A stretch of DNA of 60,180 nt from NCBI GenBank assembly GCA_003427395.1, contig BFEA01000043.1, forward strand, positions 925,796 through 985,975, read 5' to 3'. The notes beneath the pieces were generated by a model that saw nothing but the letters and a program-made list of their open reading frames with translations, ran no database searches and was not told the origin of the DNA. Made by a program: the position numbers and the translations under genes. How positions within the stretch are numbered: the stretch's first letter is position 1; each line of letters opens with the position of its first letter. Positions 31,651-43,221 of the stretch are shown here, one piece after another. This DNA comes from Chara braunii. Taxonomy: Eukaryota; Streptophyta; Charophyceae; Charales; Characeae.

Positions 31651-34356
31651 GGCTCAAGGAGCAACACGTACTGGGAACCAGGCCCAGTAGCCCTTTTTTT
31701 TTGAAGTACCGGGACCATTACCCGGTTTCGGCTTGAGAGTATCCTCCAAGATCATAAACAAACTGTTGAGAATCGGGATAGATGATGAGAAAACTATGAA
31801 TATAGATGATGAGAAAAACTACGAATCTTTTTTTACGATCGCTAAACACCTCCTGAAATCCACCCGCAATTCTCCGAACAGTCAAGTATCTAAGGGAATT
31901 CCAGCAGATCATAACAAAACTCACCAAAACTGACTTATTCTCTGCCAAACTCATCTAGGCCTCACGCCCCCTATCCGCTAGGTTACAAAGCAACACGACT
32001 CACTCCATCTCCGACCAGTGTCGTCATGTGTTAGCAACCCCAAACTGTCCATTAGGATGCCCCCGCATAGCATCCCCAAATCTCTCTACAAGGCCTCATG
32101 CCCTCACCTTCGGCAAGTTACAGGGCATCACCCCGGCTCCGGCCAGCATCGTTCTGGCATGGAACAACCACGGATCCTGAATAGAACAGTCTAATTCCAG
32201 TGCAGCTTCGTATAAACCACCATCAGTCCCTCAAAGTCCTGAGAGATTCTTCAAACTACCAGGAAATAACAAGGGTGCATGTTTTGAATATTCCAGGAAG
32301 AATCAGAAAAGGTCCCAACCAAATTCAAGCAAAGGATATAGAAATTCCCCCCTTTCCCCTCATCCCCCTGCCCCACCGCTACCTCCACCGAAAAGGACCG
32401 CCCCTGATCACGAGCACTCCTCATCGGCCACAACTTGGGACAGACCCATTTCCCCCCCGTACTCCCACAAAGGCATCCAGTTCCCACCCAAAGTATGCCT
32501 CTGCCAACCCCTTGCCCTTATCTGCCTCCATTGGGATATGATGGCGACCCATACATCTCCCCCAGCCCCAGAATAGAGCATCCCCCAAAATCTGGCCCGT
32601 CTCCCCTCAGGGCAATCACCTCCCTCCTTGTGAAGCCCCTGCAGAGTAGAGCTCGCCCCCAACCCACCCCCTCACCAGAAGTAATTTGTTTACACTAAAG
32701 AGGAGAACCATAATTCCAAACGTTGTTGTAGATTATTTCCCCCCTTCCCCTACATCTCCCCCTATCCCTCCGCTGCCTCCACCGAAAAGGACTGCCCTGA
32801 TCACAAGCTCTCCTTATCGGCCCCAACTTGGGATATACCTGCTTCCTCCCCCTACTTCCACTAAGGCATCCAGTTCCACCCAAAGTATGCCTCAGCCACC
32901 CCCTCACCCCTATTTGCCTCCGTTGGGATATGATGTCAGTCCATACATCTCTCCTAGCCCCAGAATAGACCAACCCCCAAAATCTTCCCCCACTCTCTCC
33001 AGGGCATTTCACCCCCCACCTTGTGAAGCCCCTGTGGAGTAGAGCTCTCCTCCTTAAAACCCCAACCCCCCACCCAGACAAAAATAATTCATTAATGCGC
33101 CCGAAGAGGAACCAGAAATTAATAGTGGAGAAAAGAAAAAACGAGCCTCAAGAGTTTTAGGAACTCAATTTCCTAAGATTTGAGTGGAAGAATAGGAAAT
33201 TTATGAGAATTATGATGAAGAAAGGTAGATAAGAGTTTTCTTTTTTTGGATTTGTTGATGATGATGAACAACATCCTGAAGATGATGATGATGAAGATGA
33301 TGATGACAACCAACTCACCTGCTGATGTGAAAGGCAAACAAGACCTTGGAAAGCAGCATCTAATGATAACAAAATGATGATGATGATGGTAATGATGAGA
33401 ATGAAGACAGAATGATGTTGATGATCATACTGAAGAACAGTACCAACAGCGGCCTATGATTTACAAATTGATGATGATGATGATGATGACGCACCGCGCC
33501 CTGTGATGACAAAAGGATGATGATGGTGCTAATGACAAGCACCTTGGATGATAGTCTAGTGATGATGATGGTGAGCAGCTTCGCCAACAACACCTTATGA
33601 TGGTGAACTATTGATGATGGTAATGATACTGGCATAATGACAATGATGATGATGATAACGAGCAACCCTAGCGGCGCCCTATGAGGACACAATGATGATG
33701 ATGATCATCATGATGAGCAGGGTGGATAATGACGCCACCCACGCCTTGATGTTGATGACGAGCGACACCCTGATGATGATGATAGTGATGACCCTGATGC
33801 TGATGACGAACCATTACCATGATGATGATGTCGAACCACGCCCTGTTGATGATGATGGTGATGATGATGATGACGACGAACAGCACCCTGATGATGATGA
33901 CGAACCCTGACTGTGCTGTTGATGATGGTGCTGGTGATGATCAACGCCCTGTTGTTGATGCCGCGCAGCGCCCTGATTATGCTGACGCACCCACTTCCTC
34001 ATGATTGCAGTCGCCACTGCACTCGCACTTCAGTTTACCAAGGGCTGACTCCACTGTACTCCACCGACGTTGACATAGCCAACGCCTCCCAGGCCATATG
34101 CCACGTGCAAAACCGCAGCAGCAATGAAGTGAAACGTGGAACTCCCAGAAGAAAAAAGCCAACGGGAGTCAGTCCATCCGCCACATCAGCCTGTGACGTG
34201 GTGTGGACAAGCACCTCCGGTCACCTGCGCATGCGCAAAGCGCCTGGTTGAGAGAAGAGATGGCGGCCGTCGCCACCGCGCGCCTTCACCATGACCCACC
34301 TGTGCGCTTTCCCAGCCCAGGGCGGGGCGCGGTGCTCTCGGTAGCGCCTCGCCCCC
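31651..34356 (-). mobile_element. R1 copy 2, inserted in a LINE
   Basis: Inverted relative to the complete R1: GC-rich start near 34356 (GGGGGCGAGGCGCTACCG), unique block with CATATGCCACGTGCAAAAC, GAT triplets (33250-33960), C-rich block with internal duplication (32330-33060), tail units, TACCGGGACCATTACCCGG module and a GGGCCTGGTTCCCAG hairpin at 31660-31690. No poly(A) beyond the hairpin and no target duplication, so the 3' junction is altered. The triplet frames that read as Asp-, His- or Met-rich proteins are artefacts. Confidence 0.75.
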
Positions 34357-37300
34357 ATCTCCTGATCTTGTCTTTTCGAGTAACCCTTATGAAAATAGCC
34401 CCTGATTAAGTGTTTTAGTTGTGACCGATCAAAAAGGTTCACCAGCACCTCCCCCGGTCTGACTGCAAGTATTTCCCCTACCCGAGTTGCATCCCCACTT
34501 AATACCACCCAGTCCCCTTCCTGTACTGTTGGCCCCCGTCGTAGAGTCCGCACCCATGCAAGGGGGAGGGCAAAGAGGATCTGATCCAACCTCTCCCCTA
34601 TCCTTTGGCAATGGGGAAACTTCTCTCTCAGTTGCTCTTCTGAGAGTCGATCATTCCTTGCTTGGTCCTATAAGTGTCTCACCCTTGTGATCCCTTTCTT
34701 CACCCATCCATTCCACGGACGATCTGAGTTGAGCAACACCCGCCCCTGCCGGTCCGTTATCCAACGGTTTTCGAAGAGTGGTTGGCGAGCGACTTTCTCC
34801 CACCTTCTGGGGAATGGTCTATCCGGGAGCGGGAGCCGCCGCCAATCTTTAATTAGATTGGCCCGAAATCCGTTTTTTCGTAGATCCCGGCAGGCTGCGG
34901 CGCGATCTGAGTGTGATTGTGGCCGGGTGGGGGGTCTGGGGATTGTCCAGAAGACGTCATCTAGCCAGTCAATATGGTGTGTGGTGGGTGTAGCCTCTGG
35001 AGCCAACCTCGATAGTTGTTCCCAGGCTAGAGGCTCCCATGTAATGTCGGGGGTGCAAATAAGCCGCTTCAGCCATTGGAGCGAGAGAGCGACCGTTTGG
35101 GTGGCAGGGTCAAGTATGCCCAGACCGCCTTGTACCTTTGGTTGCACCACCACATTCCAGGTCATCCGACTAATAGTGTGTTGGGTTTCGTGGTTGCGTC
35201 TCCATAGGAAAGTTGTCACTTGTTGCTTCAAGGTCTTTGACGCTTCTCTTTAAAGAGGTCAGATTGATGAGTTATACGAGATTGATGCCAAGACCGCGTT
35301 ATTTATCACGAGGGCCCTACCCAAAGTGACGTATGTTTATCTTTCCAGGTTCCCATCTTTTGTAGGGTCGGGCATATTATCCAATTATCATTACTAGCAG
35401 GCTTTTCTTCGGATGAAAGTGGAATTCCTAGGACTCTGATGTGGGTTTCCAAGGGGAGCAACGTTACATGGGGCTGCTCTGGGGGTCTTCCACCATCATG
35501 ATGCATCCACCATCCCAATGTCTTGTTGCCCCAGTTAATTGCCATGTCTGAGAGGGCGCAAAACTGGGTCATTAGTTTTTCAATTTCCTCCATATTTTGT
35601 GTTGAGGCTTCTACCATCAGAGTGAGGTCGTCTGCGAACAATGAGCATATTTGTATTGCCTCTCGTGGGATAGAGGTCGCCTGAATCCTACTAATATTTT
35701 GGTTGGCTCTAAAATTGGTCGCTAGGGCTTCCATCACTACCACAAAAAGATATGGTGCAATCGGGTCCCCTTGTCGTACCGATCGCTGCAGGGGGAAGTC
35801 CGGAGCCAGGTTCCCATTAATATGAACCCGAGTGATAGCATTCTGATGATGATGAAGTATTATCACCCATCTTCTAAAGGTGCTTCCAAAGTTAATTTTT
35901 TCTAGACATTTATCCAAGAAATACTAATCCACATGGTCGTATGCGTTCTCAAAGTCAATAAAGAGGAAGGCGACATTACACTTGGACTGTCTAGATATCC
36001 TTGACAACTCATTTACAAAGAGGATATTAGCCTGGATGCGTCGCTTTTTAAGGAAGCCCGTTTGTGAGGGATGAATGATTTGTTGTGATGTCCGCGCCAT
36101 CCGGTTTGCTAATGTTTTGGATAACATTTTATAGACCACAGTTAGTAATGTAATCGGCCGGTAGTTACGGATGTTCATTTTGTCTCTTTTTTTGTATAGT
36201 GGCGTAAGAACCGCCTGATGCACCGCTTCCCCCATCACTCCCTCTTCCAGTACTCTATGGTAAAATATCATCAAGTCATCTGCCATTAGGGTCCAGGAAG
36301 TTTCCCAAAACTCTTTTGGAAAATCATCCACATTCGAGGTCTTCTCTTCCTCCATCTGCATAAGAGTCATCCATATCTCTTCCCTGGTGAGTAGACGGTC
36401 TAGTGTCACTTACATCTGTTGGGGGAGCGATTTAGTAAGGGGGGTGAAAAAATGGTCTATTTCTATATTTCTTGTGGCGATATTTTCACCTTGGGTACGA
36501 GAGGTGAAGAAATCTTTGTAGAAATCCCTGGCCACCTTCATACACTGTGGCGTGGAGGTGGCTAGCAACCTCTCTGGTGCAGTGGGATCCATGAAGGCCT
36601 CAATGGTCTGTCTCTTTGCCTTGGCCCTTGCCAGGCCAAAGAAGTCAGAGTCCATGACCCCCTCAGTGTTGTGTCTGGAGAGTTTACCTCTAATCCTTAT
36701 GTCATGCCATCTATAGGTTGCTTTTTTGGAGTGTCTGAAGGTGAGGGGTGAGGACTTGTTGTTGTAGATTTTGAATCTGATATTGAATCTCTATTTCCTC
36801 TTGATAACGCTTTGCTGCCAATTCTTTGAAGTATTTTTTACACTTGCGGCATAGAAAAAAAAAACCATTGTTAAACCATGTGACTTCAGAGTCAAAGTGT
36901 GTTTTTTTTTTGTGCCAGTAGGCCCATGTGTCTTGGACCAGGTGTGCAAAACCCTGCTTTTGTAGGGGGGAGGTATTGAGTTTGAAAAAGTCCGCGTCGT
37001 GGCTCGGTATCTGGCAGAAAGTGAGGGTGACTCAGCATAGGGCATGATTTAGTCTCATAAAGGGGCTACAGGGAAGCAGATATGCAAACTGCATTGCACC
37101 TGCTAGGTCCTCTGACATAAGTATCAGGCCGATTCTGGACCTAGAACAGGTTTCTGCCCCTGTTGTGCGGAAGCAGGAGTACCTTCTTTCCGTGGGAAAG
37201 ACTCTTCTAAAAAAATCGAATAAGTGCAAGGTAGAGTTTAGTTCCTCAATGATCCTTTCATCAGATTCTATGTACGAGGGGCAAGGGGTGGGGATCCTCC

Positions 37301-37793
37301 ATCTATCCAGCGTCCGGTCAGGGGCAGCATTAAAGTCACCAGCTAGGATCACCGATACTTCGGCGGGGATCTGTTGACGCAAGACCTTGAAAAATTATCG
37401 TCTGTCCCATTCAGAAATTGGTTCATATACGCAAATAATATAGATCAACTCAAGCTCGAGCATCGCAAGTACCGAGACCCACCTACCCTCTTCCTGGTCT
37501 GTTACCCAATGGACCAGTGTCACCCTCGAGGTCGGTGGTATTCATATGGCCACCCCCACACTCCCTGGTCTTGGGGCATGAGCTCAGGCCTGGTGTGGCC
37601 ATACCATGTGATGCACCCGGCGGTGTTCTGGGGTATCATGTAAGTGGGTCTCTTGTATGCACACCACATCTGTCCAGTCTTTGCCTGGGACCCCCTTGAT
37701 CAATTCCCAGATCGCCTGTCTTTTGTCAGGTGTGGCCATTGCTAAGCCATTAACGTTTAACGTGCGAAGGTCAAGGTCTGCCTCCCGCAGACA
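34357..37793 (-). pseudogene. LINE F ORF2: APE-type endonuclease plus RT, 5' half of a split LINE
   Basis: The only copy here with endonuclease remains: ADLDLRTLNVNGLAM and VVCIQETHL (37790-37590), VILAGDFNAAPDRTLDRW (37382-37032); the usual SDH motif is degraded (LNH). RT: NVDDFPKEFWE, motif A FIDFENAYDHVD then TAG replacing Trp (35918-35920), motif B VRQGDPIAPYLFVVVMEAL, motif C SLFADDLTLM, then LPLPDRPFPRRWEKVARQ (34668-35231) and RTLRRGPTVQEGDWVV to RQDQEM at 34357. A TAA lies at about 36410. Upstream of 37793 it is replaced by R1-type tail sequence, so any ORF1 is absent. An L1-type ORF2, inactive. Confidence 0.85.
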
Positions 37794-38165
37794 TCCCCAA
37801 ATCTCTCTACCAGGCCTCACACTCCTGCATCAGCAGGTTACAGGGCAACACCCCAGCACCGACCAGCATCGTTCTGGCATTGAACGACCGCAGATCACTG
37901 AGTATATCAGCAATGGAACCATCTAATTTGAGTTGCTAGGAGTCCCCTAAATCCTAAATCATTCTTAAGACCCCCATTGGCAACCATGAACAACCAACAA
38001 AACTGTGGATCATAGGAACATTCAGACCGAAAAAACCACCTGCCTTAGTGCTTTCAGCAGCCCAACCCTATCTGCCTCCCCCCTATGTCCCGATACTCAA
38101 TCTCTACCAGGCCTCACACCCCCAACTGCTAGGTTACAGAGTGGCATGACCCACCGCCCCGACAT
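37793..38165 (-). repeat. R1-type tail units
   Basis: CCCAAATCTCTCTACCAGGC, ACAGGGCAACACCCCAGCAC and CCAGCATCGTTCTGGCAT words as in other R1 tails, followed by a weaker second unit to 38165. No poly(A) seen. Confidence 0.55.
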
Positions 38166-38175
38166 ACAACAACCG

Positions 38176-38345
38176 TGGACTTAAACCACCAGTACATGGG
38201 CACCTGGGCCGCGGGTCTGACACCTTAAATTCTGGCGGTGCGAAACGGAAACGGGGCCGCCGATCGAATTTATCAACGGCAGACCCAGCGTTTGACGTTT
38301 CGGCCTCGTTTTCTTGTGGCGACAAGTTTTGGACTGCAAGGCCGG
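38176..38345. repeat. Dispersed repeat P, copy 2
   Basis: Matches 1733-1910 in the same orientation (CAGTACATGGGCACCTGGGC, GGGGCCGCCGATCG, TTCTTGTGGCGACAAGTTT). Confidence 0.55.
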
Positions 38346-38369
38346 GGCCGTGCACTTGTGCTTTAACCC

Positions 38370-38565
38370 TTGGGTGGTGCGCATGCACCGTCTGTAATAG
38401 CTTACCTGTGTCAGCCCAAGGGGGTGTGCAAGTGACCGTGCGTTATGTAAACTCCTCCGGTGTTTCTGCGCAGAGGTGCGGAGTTTTGAACCCGCAACCA
38501 CTCAGACCATAATGCACATTGACAACCGGTGCCCTACTCACCACTGAGCCATAGGGCCTAGGCCA
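38370..38565 (-). mobile_element. R2 tRNA-like head fragment
   Basis: On the minus strand: ATGGCTCAGTGGTGAGTAGG (box A region), GGTTGCGGGTTCAAAACTCC (box B region) and the AGGGCACCGGTTG word shared with R2 heads at 9078 and 44791. 38566-38844 holds C-rich low-complexity sequence with no feature. Confidence 0.65.
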
Positions 38566-38844
38566 CTTGCAACACTGTGACACGTCCTTGCCTTTTCCCA
38601 GCCCTGACACTGAACACATCCAGAGTTTTTTGTCTTTTCATTTTGTTCAATCACTTCCCTTTTCTTCCTTCGAAAAGTGCAACCCCCCCTCCCCCCCGCA
38701 AAAAAAAACGAAAAGACAACCCCTAGACGCAGGCAGCGCTAGCGGCATCCCACTATAACCTTCTGTCAAATGTTTTGCCCTGTTGTTAACCAAAACGAAA
38801 TGAAGGGGTGGGCCCTTTGATAACAAAGTGATTTAAAAAAAAAG

Positions 38845-39012
38845 AAAGGGGTAACTAGGGTGCAGTCACGACTTCAGTTTAAAATCCAGTTCAGGCATAC
38901 AACACATCAACACCGGGCCCGAAAGGTAGGTTGTATACATTCACGATTTCCCTCGGTTTGACACAACATTTGCGAAATCGTGACTGAAGCGCATTTTCAC
39001 ATTAAAACCATG
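38845..39012. repeat. MITE-like element, degenerate copy
   Basis: TAACTAGGGTGCAGTCACGA and CAGTTTAAAATCCAGTTCAG match the left end of 16072-16372; GTGACTGAAGCGCATTTTCA and GAGCGCCCTA match the right. Non-coding. Confidence 0.45.
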
Positions 39013-39089
39013 AGCGCCCTATTTCTCCTAAAAAAGAAACTAAGAAGGGGAGCGAAGTATGTGTCTTTTTTTTTTTCTTTCTTTTTTTT

Positions 39090-39650
39090 AATCCAGCAAC
39101 CTAGCTCAGTTGGTTAGGCGTGCACGTAGCATTCAGGAGGTTGTGGGTTCAAGCCCCACAACCAGCTGCGGCGCACCTAGTGCCACCCAGCGGTGATAGT
39201 CCGCTTGATACCTCTGATCAGTATGAGCAGGGTCCTTGGTCAACCCGGGTGTGAGTGTGAGTGTGAGCGTGAGTGGGTTGTGTGTGGTGTGTGGTGTGTC
39301 GTTTGCGATGTGTGGGAGAGTGCTGCCTCAGACACTGCTGTTATTCGGTTGGGGGTGGGGGACGATGAAAAGGGAGGCGCAGCTACTGGCAAAATGCTCA
39401 GTCTTTGCGTTAGCCGGACCCCCACCGGTGGCCACACCCCATCCTTGACCTTAATGGTTGGGGCGGGGGGCAACATGCATCCCCTCTGATGGCTGGAGGG
39501 AGACACCAAAGCTATGTTCGCAGGGGTCCCCTGTATAAGCCTTAGGAGTAGTGGTCGGCAGGTAGTGAAGGTGAATTGAAAGAATTTGAAAGATGATGAA
39601 AGATTTGAGAGAAGAATATAGTGCAGTTTAAAAAAAAAAAAAAAAAAAAA
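39090..39650 (+). mobile_element. SINE-T, full-length plus copy
   Basis: The tRNA-like head has box A (TAGCTCAGTTGG) and box B (GGTTCAAGCC), then a body with GTGTG repeats, CTACTGGCAAAATGCTCAGT and CCCCTGTATAAGCC. It ends in poly(A) 39630-39650. About 560 bp. The related minus copy is adjacent. Probably transcribed by RNA polymerase III from the internal boxes. Not a functional tRNA: there is no paired acceptor stem. Confidence 0.75.
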
Positions 39651-39654
39651 AGTA

Positions 39655-40258
39655 GGTTTTTTTGGTTTTTTGTTTTTGTTTTAAACTAAGCTATGTTCTT
39701 CTCTCAATTTTACATCTCACTTACCATCCTACCACTACTCCTAAGCCTATACAGGGGACCCCTGCAAGCATAGCTACCCCTGACAATTAAGGGGATGCCT
39801 GTTGCCCCCTTCCTCCTCCTAATCGGTGGTTGTCAGGGAGGAGAGTGGGGCCGCCGGTGGGGGGGGTTGGCTAATGCAAAGACCGAGCATTTTGCCAGTG
39901 GCTGAACCTCCCATCTACTTCCCCCGCCCCCATCCAGTAACAGAAGTGTGAATGGCCAGCACTCTTCCACACACCACACACAACCCACGCACACTCACAC
40001 GCACACCAGTGATGGCCCTACCAATACCGAACGGGCGGAGCAAACCAAGAGTGCCGCAGGTGGTCAGTGGGGATTGCACCCGCGACCTCCTGAATGCCAC
40101 TTGCATGCCTAACCAACTGAGTTAGGCCACTTCCTTTTTTTTTCCTTTTTGGAAAACCCTTCCTCCAGTGCTAGTGGTGCTGTTAAGAGCAGACACCACT
40201 AACACCCAGGGAGGGGCTCCATCTTTGAAAAAAAAAAAAAGAGTTAGGCCACTTGCTC
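39655..40258 (-). mobile_element. SINE-T, minus copy, within a block flanked by a 12-bp duplication
   Basis: On the minus strand, box A CTAACTCAGTTGG near 40120, box B-like GGGTGCAATCC near 40077, then the SINE-T body to an A-rich tail at 39655-39690. GGAGCGAAGTAT at 39049-39060 and 40259-40270 flanks the block made of both SINE-T copies. A LINE tail (40133-40240) sits inside the head. Confidence 0.7.
40133..40240 (-). mobile_element. 108-bp LINE-tail copy with 14-bp target duplication
   Basis: GAGTTAGGCCACTT at 40119-40132 and 40241-40254 flanks a minus-strand copy: T-rich tail, GTGCTAGTGGTG...CACCACTAACAC hairpin and a truncated GGCTCCATCTT block. The tail stem-loop itself is missing, and an A-run lies at its 5' end. 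Confidence 0.75.
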
Positions 40259-40270
40259 GGAGCGAAGTAT

Positions 40271-40815
40271 CTAGATCACGGGAAGTGGGGAGGGAGTAGT
40301 AAGGGACTACCGGCTTCTATTCAATGAGTGGACAAAGATTGACACAGCTATCCCAATGAAACCCGCCCATGAATTCCCAGATTTCTTCCCCCCTCCTTCA
40401 AACAGCTTAGTAGAATTAGAATGGTATGGGAGAGATGGATGAAAGAAGGGCGACGCATTGCAGATAGGTCCAACAGTTAACAGTCAGACATGCTAGGCCC
40501 TCTGGTTTCAAGAATCAGACATGCTAGGCCCTCTGGTTGCAAGATGACTGGGTGGGGGACAAGGGGAAGGGATCGCTTTGGGGATATGGCAGGGTGGCTT
40601 GGCAGGATTAGGAGTGAGCAGAATCAACACTAAATAGAGGATACTAGTATGGCCTGCTCAGTCAATCCCCTGGGTGGCAGGGCAATCAATGCTGGCAGAC
40701 TTCTTATTTTCTGTATATGGGACACTGGACCCGTTTTCCAGCAGGTGATGCTCCTCACCAATAGATGGAGCCTGGCCCTAGGTGTTAGTGGTGTCTGCTG
40801 GCACTAGCAGCTCCA
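40271..40815 (+). pseudogene. LINE E: C-terminal ORF2 fragment with 3' UTR and tail
   Basis: Residues like DYRLLFNEWTKIDTAIPMKP can be read near 40305-40390, matching LINE A and H C-termini. The 3' UTR has the TCAATCCCCTGGGTGGCAGG module (40650-40700), the hairpin stem GCTGGA/TCCAGC region at 40725-40745 and GTGTTAGTGGTGTCTGCTGG. No poly(A). Confidence 0.65.
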
Positions 40816-40891
40816 TGGGATACGGAACCCTGGGATAGATTAGCAATAGCCGCAGCCAGGAATTGTAAAACTGTGCTACATGATATGTCAA

Positions 40892-41037
40892 TGGGACGCT
40901 GGGCCCGGTTTCCAGCAGGTGCCGCTCCCCACCAATAGATGGAGCAGCCTGACAGGTATGCCCTCAATTCTGACGGTTCTCTTACCACCGCCAGGATAGA
41001 GGGATATCGCATGGGCTATTTTGTCAAAAAAAAAAAA
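40892..41037 (+). mobile_element. LINE tail variant B with poly(A)
   Basis: GCTGGGCCCGGTTTCCAGC, CCACCAATAGATGGAGC, then GGTTCTCTTACCACCGCCAG and GGGCTATTTTGTC before poly(A). Further A-runs and N calls to 41085 are low quality. Confidence 0.65.
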
Positions 41038-41189
41038 ACNCTGTTGGGGGNTTTTTTNTTAAAAAAAAAAAAAAAAAAAAAAAAAACTCCACGGTGGTCA
41101 CTGGTCAGCAGTTGCGAAGCAGCGAGGTTCAAACTCTTGTATGCATGCATGCAGTGGGCAAGGGAGTTTCAAAAAAAAAAAAAAAAAGT

Positions 41190-42070
41190 GGGCATGTGGA
41201 ACAACCTTACTCCACCTCACCTCCATTCTTCCTCCTAAATCTAATCTGTTCGTCTATTTCATCGCCTCGCTTCCCTGTCTTTGTCCGGAATCCGCTACCT
41301 AGCTGGGATCTTCTCCTCCTCACCTCCATTCTTCCTCCGAGTGTAAACGTGGACGACCACCGGGCCAGCACTTCATGCTGTGTTCTGTTTTCGCGCATTT
41401 TCCCGCTTACCTCCCACCTGCGCTGTTCTGACCTGACCAAGTCTTCACGGGCAGGCTACTGAACTTACCTTTTCCTTTCTCAAACGTGGCGGTGTGAACG
41501 ACCGCCTTGAGGTAAGAGGTGAGCTACTACCTGATGGAACTCTATTTAATAAGCATTAGGAAGACGTAGGGCATAGAGCAGACCCCTAATGATGGCCATT
41601 TTTGGCGAGGTGGCCGAAACATGTCGGGTAGAATCGCCGACCTCGCTGCTTGAGCTTCACATATTTTTTAATAAGGGAGGTTTCTTATTGCTCTATTTCG
41701 CGTGTCTCTCTTGTCTTCTTTTCCCCTCTGCTATCTCTTTTTCTCGTGCATATGGTTGGTTGTGTCGTTCCTTTCGCACGCCTTTGTTCGGGATTTCCTT
41801 GTTCATAGCGATGCTCCGCCGACTTTCACGTCTTTGGATAGCGTATAAACCACCACGTAAGTCGTGGAATGGTGGAGGCGCCTGCCACTCGTGACACGGA
41901 GGACACTGCGAAGATACTGTGAAGACACGTCTGCTGCGCGCGTTGGTTCCTATCTCAGTTTTACTTGGGTTGGTGACGCGTCGTGTTTGAAGTCTCTGTT
42001 CGTGGAAGTAGTATGTAGGTTGATCTTTTTTTCTTTTCTTTTTTTTTCTTACACAAGAGAGTTGATTGGA
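41190..42070. other. No recognisable gene
   Basis: Pyrimidine-rich sequence. TCACCTCCATTCTTCCTCC is duplicated (41217 and 41319). Short open frames on both strands lack domains or known motifs. Nothing further seen. Confidence 0.6.
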
Positions 42071-42092
42071 AGGTCGTCCACGTGGTCCGGGT

Positions 42093-42192
42093 CAGCGATG
42101 GTTGGTTCGGTCCGGGTCAGCGATGGTTGGTTCGGTCCGGGTCAGCGATGGTTGGTTCGGTCCGGGTCAGCGATGGTTGGTTCAGCAACAAC
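42093..42192. repeat. 25-bp minisatellite, four copies
   Basis: CAGCGATGGTTGGTTCGGTC begins copies at 42093, 42118, 42143 and 42168, nearly identical. It lies where LINE I's ORF2 C-terminus should be. The unit is not a multiple of three, so it cannot be a protein repeat. Confidence 0.9.
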
Positions 42193-43107
42193 ACGGCCGG
42201 GTCCCATGGGAGATCAATTCCTGTGAGGCTCTTCCACGCTGCTGCCCACCATCGCCAGACCTGTTTTGCCATAGGGCAATCTAGAAGGCAATGTTCCAGG
42301 TCTGCAATGTGCTTCTGGGAGGATACTCCACAATAAGAGCACAACGGCGATAATAGACCTCTCCCTTCGAGACGGGATCTGGAAACTAGCCAATCTGGTG
42401 TTGGCAGGCAGCGGTAAATGATCTGCCATTGTAATGCTCTCTGAGAGGTAGGCATGAGGTGCGCAAAGTGGGACTAGTTAAAGGATTTGAGGTCTCCATC
42501 TTTCAGGATGGAGTCTCGCTGCCACCGATCCTTTATTATTTGGGTGGTGTTAACCGTCTTATGAGTCTTTCTGTAGCAGTCTTTAACTGTATACTTCCAG
42601 ATCAGTAGCGGTTTGTTGCCTCCCCATTGCCATTCAATCGGGTCAAACGGCAGCACGCAGATGGGGGTTGTGGACTCATATGCCCACCACCCGTCAGTCT
42701 CATCCCCTACCACCCTTACTCGCATCAAATCTGACTCCGCTTTCTGTTTGTCCAAGTCCTCATTTCTCGTTAGTTTGAATAGCCTGGCACCCGGGAGTGT
42801 CGGTTCGTAGGCGTGCAGTTGCACGCAGTTTGGAGAGCAGTTCGGGACTCATATAGCAGCATTGGGATGGGGAGGGAGGCCTGTTCTATAACCCGATCAC
42901 CTTTTTGAATGGTTGGGTCCTTTCTGAGTGCCGCAGTCCATGCTATTGGGACAGCCTCCTGCAGTTCCTGTAACTTGTCCTCTAGGTGTCGCACATACTT
43001 CAGTGCTGATTTCATTTGCGCTGCAGATTTCCATTTACCCCTTGGTGCGTCCCACAGATCTCCCACCTTGTAGATAGCCTGTTTGGCCCAAGCCAGCCAA
43101 TGCGAGT

Positions 43108-43148
43108 CTTGTTTTAAAGAGAAGGGTTGGCCTTCTCTTTAAAACAAG
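43108..43148. repeat. Perfect 18-bp inverted repeat, 5-nt spacer
   Basis: CTTGTTTTAAAGAGAAGG at 43108-43125 and its exact reverse complement at 43131-43148, separated by GTTGG, at the 5' boundary of LINE I. An A-run follows at 43191-43219. Confidence 0.9.
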
Positions 43149-43188
43149 TCTTATCACCTCGTTAAATAGGTTTCCTGTATATGAAGCT

Positions 43189-43221
<33 letters not shown>

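Larger units (their letters stand above)
42076..43148 (-). pseudogene. LINE I ORF2, C-terminal half, diverged family
   Basis: 5' end at 43148 inside a perfect 18-bp inverted repeat. Readable blocks: HWLAWAKQAIYKVGDLWD, LRKDPTIQKGDRVI (43066-42770), the WWAYESTTPICVLPFDPIEW block (42824-42474), then ALQWQIIYRCLPTPDW and a CX2C finger (SPLCSYCGVSSQ...LEHCLLDCP, WRWWAAAW) at 42455-42117. It ends in a 25-bp minisatellite (42093-42192) rather than a normal C-terminus or poly(A). More distant from LINE B than A, C, D, F and H. Confidence 0.75.

Noticed and set aside
31651-31660. Target duplication for R1 copy 2
   Set aside because: Flanks on the two sides share at most three bases in register.
39090-39165. 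Functional tRNA gene
   Set aside because: Box A and box B are present but acceptor and anticodon arms do not pair, and the sequence continues into a poly(A)-tailed SINE body.
42093-42192. CRISPR-like repeat array
   Set aside because: Units are contiguous with no spacers, and the context is eukaryotic retroelements.
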